Assembly: GCA_024277195.1 (NCBI GenBank)
Contig: JAJRVS010000123.1
Span: forward strand, 1 to 39,091
Direction: 5' to 3'
Length of the DNA stretch: 39,091 bases
Origin: Verrucomicrobiota bacterium
GTDB taxonomy: Bacteria > Verrucomicrobiota > Verrucomicrobiia > Verrucomicrobiales > DEV007
Numbering within the stretch: position 1 is the stretch's first letter; every line of letters begins with the position of its first letter. The notes beneath the pieces are model-generated. The model ran no database searches. It saw only the letters and a list, made by a program, of their open reading frames with translations, and was not told the DNA's origin. Both the position numbers and the translations under genes were made by a program. Of this stretch, positions 8,606 to 17,390 are shown piece after piece.

Positions 8606-8749
8606 ATATGTATTGGCTGTATAATCAGGGAATGATAGCAGAAACAGTGCCGATGCAAGATTAAGCTGGATACCCAACAGGGAATATGGACTGAATCAGG
8701 CAAGGGGGCAAGGGTGAGAAAAACACTTTTTTACGGTAATTTTATTTAA

Positions 8750-9913
8750 ATGCGACATAAGAACACAGGAGATACGGGCCTGAAAGAGCAAATCTTTCAA
8801 AAAATAGATAAAACTCCAACAAAAGCGATCTCTTTTGCTGATTTTATGGAACTGGCTCTCTATGAACCGGATTTAGGCTATTACAGCCAGCCAGGTCGTG
8901 TCATTGGTAGGCAGAGTGGCGATTTTTATACCAGCGTCAGCGTTGGCAAGTGTTTTGGTTTGTTGCTGGGCTACGCGATCGAAGCTGAATGGGAAAAAAA
9001 TGGTTCACCGGGCACCTGGTTGATAGTAGAACAAGGCGCTCACGATGGTCAACTCGCATTCGACATCCTCGATGGTCTCAAGAATCGCGGCAGCTCCTTG
9101 TTAGATCATTTGTCTTATCATGTGATCGAAGCCCACCAAGCGCGGCGTGATTTTCTGATCGCACGTATCGAAGACAGTGATCATTCGGAACGGGTGAAAG
9201 TTGCTAATACCGCCGGTGAAGTTCAGAATCCGCAGCAAAAAAGCACCGCGGGGATATTTCTTTGCAATGAGCTGGTCGATGCCTTTCCCGTGCACCGGAT
9301 CACTTTGAAAAATAGCCAGTGGCAGGAAATTTGGGTCAAACAGGGAGGTACGCCGAGTGGTTTTGAAATTTCCTACCAAGAAATCACGAATCCTGATCTA
9401 TTGGCCGAAGCCTCACGCCTGAACAAGGAAGAATTTCCAGAGAATTACACTACGGAGATCAATCTTGCCATGCACCCCTGGTTGGATTCCATCCGCAACC
9501 TGTTCGCAGATCAAGGGGGTCATTTTTGGATCATCGATTACGGCCATCTGGAAGAGCAGTATTACTCTCCCGAACGCCGTGAAGGCACCTTGCGCTGTTA
9601 TCACCAACACCGTGCCTCGGACGACCCCTTCGTGATGCCCGGCGAATGTGATATCACCGCGCATGTCAATTTCACCCGCTTGGCAGACTACGCCCAACAA
9701 GCTGGGCTGCAGTGCCAAACGCTGCAAGACCAGCACGATTTCCTCACCCATGCCGCCAAGTCCTGGCTGCTGGGAATGGAAGCCGAACAAAAAACTCAAG
9801 AACAAGACAATAAAAAATTGCTGCGACAGTTTCAAACCCTTACCCATCCAGGTATGATGGGAAGAGCTTTTAAAGTGCTCAAGTTACAAAGCTCGGGAGC
9901 GGATCGGATATAA
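8750..9913 (+). CDS. SAM-dependent methyltransferase, MidA/NDUFAF7 family
   Basis: A 387-residue cytosolic protein of the DUF185 class, whose mitochondrial members (MidA, NDUFAF7) methylate an arginine of complex I subunit NDUFS2. Visible landmarks are FADFMELALYEPDLGYYSQPG at the N-terminus, GDFYTSVSVGKCFG, the SAM-binding strand IVEQGAHDGQLAFDIL, FLCNELVDAFPVHR, IIDYGHLEEQYYSPERREGTLRCY and the terminal MGRAFKVLKL. The order matches the family throughout. The bacterial substrate is not established. It is divergent from the PBP gene, with 144 nt between, which holds a direct repeat CAGGGAAT (8626-8633 and 8678-8685). No respiratory complex I gene is nearby, so context gives no help on the target. 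Confidence 0.85.
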   Translation: MRHKNTGDTGLKEQIFQKIDKTPTKAISFADFMELALYEPDLGYYSQPGRVIGRQSGDFYTSVSVGKCFGLLLGYAIEAEWEKNGSPGTWLIVEQGAHDGQLAFDILDGLKNRGSSLLDHLSYHVIEAHQARRDFLIARIEDSDHSERVKVANTAGEVQNPQQKSTAGIFLCNELVDAFPVHRITLKNSQWQEIWVKQGGTPSGFEISYQEITNPDLLAEASRLNKEEFPENYTTEINLAMHPWLDSIRNLFADQGGHFWIIDYGHLEEQYYSPERREGTLRCYHQHRASDDPFVMPGECDITAHVNFTRLADYAQQAGLQCQTLQDQHDFLTHAAKSWLLGMEAEQKTQEQDNKKLLRQFQTLTHPGMMGRAFKVLKLQSSGADRI

Positions 9914-10051
9914 GGCAAAATTCCCGAGTCTGCACATCAACCGTAAACATTTATTGAACTTTTTTCTAGCCAGCGATCAAAATCAACTTTTCCTCTATAT
10001 TTTGTCATTGAGAATGCGGATTCTGTCAAAATGTAAGCTGCGCAGTATTTA

Positions 10052-10094
10052 TTGGCATTTACATTTATCGCAACTATGTATCTAGACGTATAAT
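10052..10094 (+). promoter_or_regulatory. Candidate promoter region of pgaABCD
   Basis: The 259-nt gap before pgaA is AT-rich. TTGGCA (10052-10057) stands 17 nt before TATGTA (10075-10080), and a perfect TATAAT lies at 10089-10094 but with only a poor -35 (TTTATC at 10064-10069, 19 nt spacing). One of these two pairs is the likely promoter. The transcript would have an untranslated leader of 70-90 nt. No clear operator or riboswitch was recognised in the gap. Confidence 0.3.
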
Positions 10095-10172
10095 ATAACA
10101 AGATTAGAATATAGTTTTAAAGTGGGCTAAATCTTTTCAAGCAAGATTCGCTCACAGTAGAATGCCCAACTG

Positions 10173-13100
10173 ATGCCGACCATTATTACAGTTAAACGAT
10201 TACTACTGATCGTTTTGTTAGGTTATTTAGTCCCGATTAGGGCTGAATTGCCTGAAAAGGTTATGCAGCGCAAAGAAGCTGCTGTACAAAAAGCACGGGA
10301 TGGCCAAAGCGCCGAAGCTCTTAAAATTCTTGCAGCAATAAGTCTGCGACACCCGCAAGATGAGGGCGTCATTCACGACCAAATCATTATTCTCTCGGAG
10401 TCGGGGAAAAACAGAGAAGCTCTGGAGTTATTTGAAAAGCTCAAACCCTCCAAAATACCCGCACATTTGGCCCGGGCAGTGGTGAATGCCTGCCGTGAGC
10501 TTAAGCGAACCGAATTGGCGTTAAAACTGGTAGCAGCACAATTAGAACAACATCCCGAAGAAATAGAATGGCAAATACGCCGCGCCCAACTTTTGCTGGA
10601 TAAAGCAGACTACAAAATTGCCAGCCAGTTATTGCAGGATTTTAATCAGAAAGACCGTCAACATCCTGACTGGCTGAATCTGCGTATCCTTGCCGCACTT
10701 GGCGAAGAAGACTGGTCTGCTGTGGTTGATTACAATCAACAACGCATCGAAGCGCAGCAGCAACCAGATCTGGAACTTATAAAGATCCAGATTGATGCGC
10801 TGCTACATTTAAAGGATCATGAAAAAGCGCTGCCTTTGCTCACTGCTGCCAGGCAACGTTTTCCTTCTGATACCGGCTTGATGCAGGATAGGTTGGTGCT
10901 GTTGTCTTTGCAGGGAGAAAATGCAGAGGCTCTTGCTCTGATCAATAAAATTAATCCGCAAACAGCTCCCGATTGGGTGATTCAAGCTGCCGTGGAAGTT
11001 GCCCGTCAACAGCAAAAACCCGATCTGGCCTTACAACTGATAGATACTCGATTGACGAATAAACCGAAGAGTGCCGAATGGCAAATACGCCGGGTTCAAT
11101 TGTTACTGGACAAAGGCGAGGGTCAACAAGCCGCCAAGGAACTCGACCAGCTAGATAAAACGGCCCAACAGCACCCCGATTGGCTTAACTTACGCATCCA
11201 GGCGGCTCGTGACTCTCAAGACTGGACTGGCGTCGTTCGCTACAATCAACAGAACATAGACCGTCAACCCGAAGCCAGTTTGCAAACCCTTAAATTGCAG
11301 GCGGATGCTTGGTTGCATCTGGAAAACTATCCCAAGGCGCTGGCTATTATCGAATCACTCGGCAAACAATTCCCTCAAGACGTGGGATTGACCCAGGATC
11401 GTGCCGTATTACTGGCCAGAACAGGTAGAAATCGTGAAGCGTTGCTTATTATAAAAACCATCGATGCGAAAGAAGCACCGGACTACGTCATTCGAACAGC
11501 GATAACAACCTGTCGCGAGTTAAAAGAAACTGAACTTGCACTGAAGCTGGTCGCCGCAAAAATAAGCCAACAACCTCGAAATGCTGAATGGAAAATTCGC
11601 CGCGCCCAATTATTGGTCGATCTAGGCAAAGCAGGTCAGGCCGCTAAGGAATTGGAAAAAATCAGGGAAACCCGACACCAGTATCCTGACTGGTATGACG
11701 TGCGCATCTATGCGGCTCAGGTCACTGAAGATTGGATGTCGGTTTTACGCTACAGCCAGGAGAAATTGGAAAAACTCAATCAACCGGATCTTTCTGTATT
11801 GGGATTAAAAGTGGATGCATTGATTCATCTTGGCGCCGCCCATGCGGCCGAGCACATCTTGGATAAATACCCTGAATTGCGTAACAATAAAAGAAAACTG
11901 GACGTCACAGACCGGCTTACAGCAGTTGATCTGCATTGGAGCGGTTATGCTGCATTGACGATGGAAGAGCGTATCCAGCGTGCCGAAGCGGTGATTGATC
12001 GTTTGGCTAAATACAGCGCACCAACCACCCTGCCACGCAAGCTGGCCTCTTTAAAAGTGATTGCTTTACATAATGCCAATCGCTGGCAGGAGGCTACCGA
12101 GCTGTATGAGGATCTTGAAGAGCACGATAAACTTCCCTCTTATGTGACGATCGCGATTGCAGGTTCTTATCTGGCTTTAAAACAGCCCGATCTTGCCCAT
12201 GAACTGTATCAGCAAATGTGGGAAGCCGGATTTAAGGATGAAGAGGTGAGCAGTGGACTTTTTTACTCACTGGTCGAAGAAGAAAATTTTACGGACGCCT
12301 ATGAACTCATCGACGGCCTTGCCCGTGAAGAACCTGTATGGAGGTCTTATGTAGGCACTCCAAGCCCGGTAGAAAACGGGCGTGAATTGGATTTAGTCAT
12401 GATGGGAATCAATGCTCGGTATTTTGCTGACCAGTTGAGCAAATCCTGGAATTGGATCGACCAATTGGAACAGGCCGCTCCTAGCAACAATTGGATTCGA
12501 GAAATGCACGCTAACATTGCGCTTGCTAGAAACTGGAGGCACCAGGCGCTGGCAGAGTTCAAGACCGCCGCGGCCATCAATCCCGAATCCACCGCAGCTT
12601 TGACTGGCATCGCCAGTAGTCAATTGCAAATGGGAGCCTTCAAAGAAGCTGAAGCCAATTTGTTGGATTTAGAGACCAAGTATCCACAAACTCCGACAGT
12701 CAAACAGTTGCGTAAAGATTGGGACGTTTACCAGATGGCTGAATTATGGAGCGATTTTCAATACAATCACAGCAATGGCCCCGAACTGAATGGTGCCGGA
12801 ATTCTCGCCACAAGCGAACTATACGGTTCCCCTTTTGCCTACAATTGGAGACCGGTGTTACAAGGGCGTTATGCTTGGGGTGAGATTCTGGAAGGCGAAA
12901 CCTATCTTGCTTATATCGGAGTGGGTGCGGAGTACCGTTCTCCAAACTGGGAACTATTGGCGAGCGGGGGTTATGTGCAATCCCTCTTGAAAGACACTGC
13001 CTCTGGTAATCTTCGCGCTACTTGGTTTCCGCAAGACCAGTGGACACTCAGCGGGGAGTATTCGACCTTTGATCTCGACATGCCTCTGCGAGCTCTTTGG

Positions 13101-13607
13101 TATGGGATCACCGCTGACCGTATCGGGGCATCACTGAGTTACCGCTGGCATGAAAGCCGGTTATTCCGCGTCAGCCTCGCGCGATCCAATTTCACTGACG
13201 ATAATGAACGCTGGATGGCAGATGCTAGTCTTCGTCAGCGCTTGATCGACATCCCTCATCTGGATGTGGATGCTATATTGAGTGTTTATGGTTCACAAAA
13301 TTCTTCGCGCAATGCCCCTTATTTTAATCCTGAACAAGATTTAGCAAGCGCGCTCGGCCTTGACACCGAACATATATTATGGCGCAGCTATGACCGGACA
13401 TGGGTTCAACATATAACGTGTCAATTAGGATGGTACGATCAAAAAAACTATGCCAGCGACTGGACCGGCAGGATCGGATACGAACAACGCCTGACCCTTT
13501 ACCCTGATTGGGAACTGGTCGCCGGGATCAATGCTGGTCGTCGGGTATATGATGGACACCCCGAGCCTTTTTTCGGATTTAATTTTTTGATTCATGCACG
13601 GTTCTAA
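10173..13607 (+). CDS. pgaA: PgaA-type TPR outer-membrane porin for poly-beta-1,6-GlcNAc export
   Basis: PgaA spans the periplasm and outer membrane and exports partly deacetylated poly-N-acetylglucosamine (PNAG). The 1144-residue product begins with a signal peptide (about 1-24, ending IRA-ELPE). Residues about 30-800 are TPR-like helical repeats, and from about 830 the sequence turns to beta-strands rich in Trp/Tyr alternation, ending in HARF, as for an outer-membrane barrel. E. coli PgaA is about 807 residues; the surplus comes largely from three consecutive 170-residue repeats beginning at residues 61, 231 and 401, each with the landmarks QDR/HDQ, ALxLV, EWxIRRxQLL and HPDWLNLRI. The gene overlaps the next one by 14 nt. 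The assignment leans strongly on the pgaBCD genes that follow. Confidence 0.88.
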   Translation: MPTIITVKRLLLIVLLGYLVPIRAELPEKVMQRKEAAVQKARDGQSAEALKILAAISLRHPQDEGVIHDQIIILSESGKNREALELFEKLKPSKIPAHLARAVVNACRELKRTELALKLVAAQLEQHPEEIEWQIRRAQLLLDKADYKIASQLLQDFNQKDRQHPDWLNLRILAALGEEDWSAVVDYNQQRIEAQQQPDLELIKIQIDALLHLKDHEKALPLLTAARQRFPSDTGLMQDRLVLLSLQGENAEALALINKINPQTAPDWVIQAAVEVARQQQKPDLALQLIDTRLTNKPKSAEWQIRRVQLLLDKGEGQQAAKELDQLDKTAQQHPDWLNLRIQAARDSQDWTGVVRYNQQNIDRQPEASLQTLKLQADAWLHLENYPKALAIIESLGKQFPQDVGLTQDRAVLLARTGRNREALLIIKTIDAKEAPDYVIRTAITTCRELKETELALKLVAAKISQQPRNAEWKIRRAQLLVDLGKAGQAAKELEKIRETRHQYPDWYDVRIYAAQVTEDWMSVLRYSQEKLEKLNQPDLSVLGLKVDALIHLGAAHAAEHILDKYPELRNNKRKLDVTDRLTAVDLHWSGYAALTMEERIQRAEAVIDRLAKYSAPTTLPRKLASLKVIALHNANRWQEATELYEDLEEHDKLPSYVTIAIAGSYLALKQPDLAHELYQQMWEAGFKDEEVSSGLFYSLVEEENFTDAYELIDGLAREEPVWRSYVGTPSPVENGRELDLVMMGINARYFADQLSKSWNWIDQLEQAAPSNNWIREMHANIALARNWRHQALAEFKTAAAINPESTAALTGIASSQLQMGAFKEAEANLLDLETKYPQTPTVKQLRKDWDVYQMAELWSDFQYNHSNGPELNGAGILATSELYGSPFAYNWRPVLQGRYAWGEILEGETYLAYIGVGAEYRSPNWELLASGGYVQSLLKDTASGNLRATWFPQDQWTLSGEYSTFDLDMPLRALWYGITADRIGASLSYRWHESRLFRVSLARSNFTDDNERWMADASLRQRLIDIPHLDVDAILSVYGSQNSSRNAPYFNPEQDLASALGLDTEHILWRSYDRTWVQHITCQLGWYDQKNYASDWTGRIGYEQRLTLYPDWELVAGINAGRRVYDGHPEPFFGFNFLIHARF

Positions 13608-15501
13608 TCATATCCCCCCGGTTACAGAACACGGAAGCAAACGTTTAGGTTCGCGGCCTCGTTGCTGGATGCGCCTGCTCACTTTCTGCGCTCTCTTTTC
13701 CTGGATAATAGAATCGGCCATAGCCTCCGAACAGAATTTCAGCGTTCTCTCTTATCATGACGTGGTTCTAACTCGCAGTGAATTAAGCGAAGACTCGGTT
13801 ACCCTTGATCATTTGGTTAACCAGTTTGAATGGTTGCTTGCCCACCACTATCATCCTGTCAGCGTAACAGATATTTTGAAAGCCCGTGCCGGCGAAAAAC
13901 CCTTGCCCTCCAAATCCGTCCTGCTTACTTTTGATGATGGGTATCAGTCTTTTTACAGCCTGGTTTTCCCCTTGTTAAAAGCTTATCAATACCCGGCGGT
14001 ATTAGCTTTGGTAGGATCCTGGATGGAAGTCGGCGAAGATGGAACGGTGAACTACGGCAAAGGTCAAGTGCCTCGAAATACTCTGATCTCCTGGGATCAA
14101 GCACGCGAGTTGGATCAATCCGGCTTGGTCGAAATCGCATCGCACAGCTACCAGCTGCATGGAGAAGTGAACGCCACGGCTCAAGGTAATGGACTGGCTG
14201 CTGGAGCCACGCTTACTTACAATCGCCAAAACCAGAATTACGAATCCCAGGCAAACTATCGGGCACGTGTGCAAAGTGATCTCAAACAAGCCCAAGCCAA
14301 TCTGAATGAGCGCATTGGCCATTCAGTCCGCGTGCTCGTTTGGCCTTATGGTCGCTACACTGACATTGCGGTTGCTGCTGCTGAAAAAGAGGGGTTTTCA
14401 ATGGCGCTGACCCTCAATCGCGAACAAGGACGGCTCGACGACCTCATGCACACGGGACGAAATTACGTGTGGAGAAACCCTACCACACTGGAATACAGAA
14501 ATTTCCTCGATCAACCTTTGGAAAAAATCGTTGGACGTTTCCCTTTGCTCGAAATGCAATCACTGATTGAAAAAGACCCACACAGTGAAGAACGCTTGGC
14601 AAAGTGGCTGGAAAGGTGTTCCCAGATGAAACCCGATGGTGTTTGCATCCGCCCCTATGAACTTCGGGATGGGGTGGTAAAAGCTTTTTTTCCAAGCCAA
14701 CAGCTGGAAGTATCACAAGACCGTTTGCTCAGAACCATTTGGCAAACACGGACACGTGGGCAAACCCGCTCTCTTTTGTGGTTATGTAATGACCGCCCTT
14801 CATGGAAATGGGATGACAGAAAAATGATCAAAACCTGGCCTGAAATAGGTCCTATGTCTCCCGTGTTTGCCGTCGTGATCGGTGGGCCTGAGCTGTCACC
14901 AGCGCTGCTCGCTTTACCATGGAACCAATACAGCGCCCTCCATCAAAAAATATCCGGTGAGTCTCCAACTATGAGGCGTCACCGACGCCAAGTATGTTTA
15001 AACAAAAATCAACGTTCACCATCTCTCGCTCAACAGACTTTAAAAAATCTCGAAGCTTTTCAACAATGGCAACCCTACAGCCAAGTCTATCTACAAATAT
15101 CCTGGCAGCAGGCACGCGCTATGAGCGAAGATGAACTTCACCATCTATTGATGGTATTTGACCGCTTGGTTTTGGACGCGCGCGGACTTTCCCAGCGGGA
15201 CTTGAAAAAGGATATTCGCCAAAAACCTTTGCAAAACAATCTTGCCAAATATGGGCAGGTACTGGTGGATTTTAAATACAATGATCGGGGCTTCGCCAAA
15301 CTCGGCTCGCACCGCCTGACAGATAAACTCAAACTCATTGAAGGTCTGGGCATGGTCAGCTGGATTTATGATCACGATTGGCCGCTATCAGGGCAGCCTG
15401 CTCTCAAACAGGTCCGGCCTATGATAAGCGCCGAGGGTTTTCCCTGGAATGATCCGGAATTTAGAATTTGGTCTGAAGTTGAGAAAAAGGAGGGCCCTTG
15501 A
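13594..15501 (+). CDS. pgaB: Poly-beta-1,6-N-acetyl-D-glucosamine N-deacetylase PgaB
   Basis: Periplasmic enzyme that removes some acetyl groups from PNAG, which is needed for export through PgaA. The polysaccharide-deacetylase (NodB) domain is clear: LSYHDVV, LLTFDDGYQSFYSLVFPLLK with the metal-binding Asp pair, IASHSYQLHGE with the two histidines, and VWPYGRYTD. The C-terminal half (about 330-635) sits where E. coli PgaB has its GH153 hydrolase domain but resembles it poorly. The overlapping ATG at 13594 gives 635 residues; the ATG at 13669 (MRLLTFCALFSWII) gives a cleaner signal peptide and 610 residues and may be the true start. E. coli PgaB has 672 residues. The next gene starts 1 nt after the stop. 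Confidence 0.88.
   Translation: MHGSNHIPPVTEHGSKRLGSRPRCWMRLLTFCALFSWIIESAIASEQNFSVLSYHDVVLTRSELSEDSVTLDHLVNQFEWLLAHHYHPVSVTDILKARAGEKPLPSKSVLLTFDDGYQSFYSLVFPLLKAYQYPAVLALVGSWMEVGEDGTVNYGKGQVPRNTLISWDQARELDQSGLVEIASHSYQLHGEVNATAQGNGLAAGATLTYNRQNQNYESQANYRARVQSDLKQAQANLNERIGHSVRVLVWPYGRYTDIAVAAAEKEGFSMALTLNREQGRLDDLMHTGRNYVWRNPTTLEYRNFLDQPLEKIVGRFPLLEMQSLIEKDPHSEERLAKWLERCSQMKPDGVCIRPYELRDGVVKAFFPSQQLEVSQDRLLRTIWQTRTRGQTRSLLWLCNDRPSWKWDDRKMIKTWPEIGPMSPVFAVVIGGPELSPALLALPWNQYSALHQKISGESPTMRRHRRQVCLNKNQRSPSLAQQTLKNLEAFQQWQPYSQVYLQISWQQARAMSEDELHHLLMVFDRLVLDARGLSQRDLKKDIRQKPLQNNLAKYGQVLVDFKYNDRGFAKLGSHRLTDKLKLIEGLGMVSWIYDHDWPLSGQPALKQVRPMISAEGFPWNDPEFRIWSEVEKKEGP
15485..15493 (+). promoter_or_regulatory. 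Strong ribosome binding site of pgaC
   Basis: AAAAGGAGG lies 9 nt before the ATG at 15503, inside the last codons of pgaB. It is one of very few clear Shine-Dalgarno sites in this window, and it decides the pgaC start over the upstream in-frame codon at 15449. Confidence 0.8.
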
Positions 15502-15502
15502 T

Positions 15503-16759
15503 ATGACTTTGGATTTACAACAAATTGTAACCGAGCTGCAACGTTTCATCTGGTTATACCCTTTTGTGATGGGTTGGTTCTGGATCACAGGAGGGATTTT
15601 GTATTGGCTGTTACGTGAAAGATCAGCGGGTCGGCCATCAGAGGTTCCCGAAATGAAAGAGTGGCCCAGAGCCGCGGTCATTGTTCCTTGTTTTAATGAA
15701 GAGGAAACCATCGCCGATACCATCGGTGCGCTTTCCCAACTGGATTACCCCGATTTTGAAGTCATCGCAGTCAACGATGGTTCGAGTGACAAAACCGCTT
15801 ACCTTCTGGAACTACTCCAGCAACAATACGAATTCCTTCGAGTAGTTAATCTAGTCCACAACCGGGGCAAAGCATTAGCGATGAGGGCCGGAGTAGCCGC
15901 AACGGATGCAGAATATGTCATCTGCATTGATGGTGACGCTTTGCTGGAGCACAACGCCCTGAGCTGGTTGGTTTACAGCCTGACTCTGAGACCAAATATC
16001 GGAGGAGTGACGGGCAATCCGCGTATTCGCAACCGCCGAACGCTGTTAGGGCGATTACAAGTTGGTGAATTCTCCTCCATTATCGGACTGATCAAAAGAA
16101 CCCAATCTGTTTATGGTCGTGTATTTACCGTATCGGGAGTGGTTTGCGGTTTCCGCAAAAGAGCTCTACACGAAGTGGGATACTGGGGGATGGACATGCT
16201 AACCGATGATATTGATATCACCTGGCGCTTACAAGAAGGTGGCTGGCGAATTCGCTATGAACCTAATGCGATATGCTGGATCCTGATGCCGGAAACCTTA
16301 CGTGGTTTATGGAGTCAACGCTTGCGCTGGGCACAGGGTGGAGCAGAAGTCATTCTCAAACGATTGGCCGAAGGAACTAAAGGTCGTTCTTGGAGAATGC
16401 TGCCCATCGTAGCCGATTATTTTATCAGTATCATCTGGGCACATATCACCATAGCGATTTTCGCGCTTTGGTTGATTTCCCTATTACCTTTTGTATCTCT
16501 CCCTTTCCAATTACATGGCCCGATCCCTTCACATTGGGGGCTCATTCTGGCCGCCACCTTTTTTATCCAATCATTTGTCAGTATGACTCTTGAACACCGT
16601 TATGAACGGCGCTTATTCCGGTTTTTGGGATGGTTGATCTGGTACCCCACCGCCCACTGGATGCTTTCGATGCTTACTTCCATTGTAGGTTTATACCGAG
16701 CTCTCATTTTTGGCAGAAAAAAACATGCGACCTGGGTCAGCCCTGATCGTGGAGTTTAA
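15503..16759 (+). CDS. pgaC: Poly-beta-1,6-N-acetyl-D-glucosamine synthase (glycosyltransferase 2)
   Basis: Inner-membrane processive glycosyltransferase that polymerises UDP-GlcNAc into PNAG. The 418-residue protein has an N-terminal membrane segment (about 15-35, PFVMGWFWITGGILYWL), then the GT2 core with VIVPCFNEEETI, VNDGSSDKT, ICIDGDALLE (DxD), TDDIDITWRLQ and the QRLRWAQGG motif typical of cellulose/hyaluronan-synthase-like enzymes, then further membrane helices (about 310-405). E. coli PgaC has 441 residues. The start at 15503 is supported by the strong AAAAGGAGG and by lack of homologous sequence in the 18-codon upstream extension. The gene is followed after 14 nt by pgaD, with which it forms the synthase complex that in other species responds to cyclic di-GMP. 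Confidence 0.95.
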   Translation: MTLDLQQIVTELQRFIWLYPFVMGWFWITGGILYWLLRERSAGRPSEVPEMKEWPRAAVIVPCFNEEETIADTIGALSQLDYPDFEVIAVNDGSSDKTAYLLELLQQQYEFLRVVNLVHNRGKALAMRAGVAATDAEYVICIDGDALLEHNALSWLVYSLTLRPNIGGVTGNPRIRNRRTLLGRLQVGEFSSIIGLIKRTQSVYGRVFTVSGVVCGFRKRALHEVGYWGMDMLTDDIDITWRLQEGGWRIRYEPNAICWILMPETLRGLWSQRLRWAQGGAEVILKRLAEGTKGRSWRMLPIVADYFISIIWAHITIAIFALWLISLLPFVSLPFQLHGPIPSHWGLILAATFFIQSFVSMTLEHRYERRLFRFLGWLIWYPTAHWMLSMLTSIVGLYRALIFGRKKHATWVSPDRGV

Positions 16760-16773
16760 ACAGCTATAATATC

Positions 16774-17370
16774 ATGAGCACCAGCCAATCTGACACTTCC
16801 AAAATGAAGCCTATCCTTCCAAAAAAACCCTTGTTGCCTAGATCAAACGGCGGGCAGGATCGTTTGGCTTGGGCATTAAAACGAGGCTGGTTGAAACCTA
16901 GCAACCGCCACTTAACCATTTTTGTGATTGAGACCCGCAAGGGTTTGCCAATGAAAATTCGAATCAGGGATTGGATTCTTATGACCTTAGCCTGGGGAGC
17001 TTGGATATTGTTAATACTGGATGCTGCCATTAATAATCCTGAAGAAGCTGGGCAGCTTATCGGCCCGGGATACTGGTCTCCTGATTTGGTTCAAGAGCTT
17101 CTTTTCAGCTTGATTGTGGTGACTTCACTGGTTTTGCTACTTACCTTATTCGGTGTTCACAGTCTTTATCGTTTTCGGAACCCTAGAAAGATCATTCAAG
17201 AACCCTTGTCTTTGAATACGGAAGAACAAGCCAAATGCTGTGGGCTTAGTGTGAGCACAATGAAGGATTGGCGCATGGCCAGGGAAATTAAAGTCGAAAT
17301 CAACGATGAGGGGCTAATGAAAAGTTATGAAATTTTTCCTCAAGGCCCTCCTGAGGGTTTGATTATATAA
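16774..17370 (+). CDS. pgaD: PgaD-like accessory protein of PNAG synthase
   Basis: A 198-residue inner-membrane protein with two transmembrane helices (about residues 67-88, DWILMTLAWGAWILLILDAA, and 108-128, LLFSLIVVTSLVLLLTLF), then a cytoplasmic C-tail with RFRNPRKI and a helix AKCCGLSVSTMKDWRMAREI. PgaD partners PgaC and shares cyclic di-GMP binding in E. coli; it is about 137 residues there, so this one carries an extra 60-residue basic N-terminal tail. Assignment rests on position directly after pgaC, the two-helix layout and the W/R pattern. It converges with czcA with only 20 nt between stops. A weak hairpin CCTCA/TGAGG (17338-17356) at the 3' end is followed by GTTTGATT and might serve as terminator. 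Confidence 0.8.
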   Translation: MSTSQSDTSKMKPILPKKPLLPRSNGGQDRLAWALKRGWLKPSNRHLTIFVIETRKGLPMKIRIRDWILMTLAWGAWILLILDAAINNPEEAGQLIGPGYWSPDLVQELLFSLIVVTSLVLLLTLFGVHSLYRFRNPRKIIQEPLSLNTEEQAKCCGLSVSTMKDWRMAREIKVEINDEGLMKSYEIFPQGPPEGLII

Positions 17371-17390
17371 CTTTCCATTAGTGACCCCAT

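Noticed and set aside
15449-15502. 18-codon N-terminal extension of PgaC
   Set aside because: It overlaps pgaB, and a strong AAAAGGAGG precedes the ATG at 15503.
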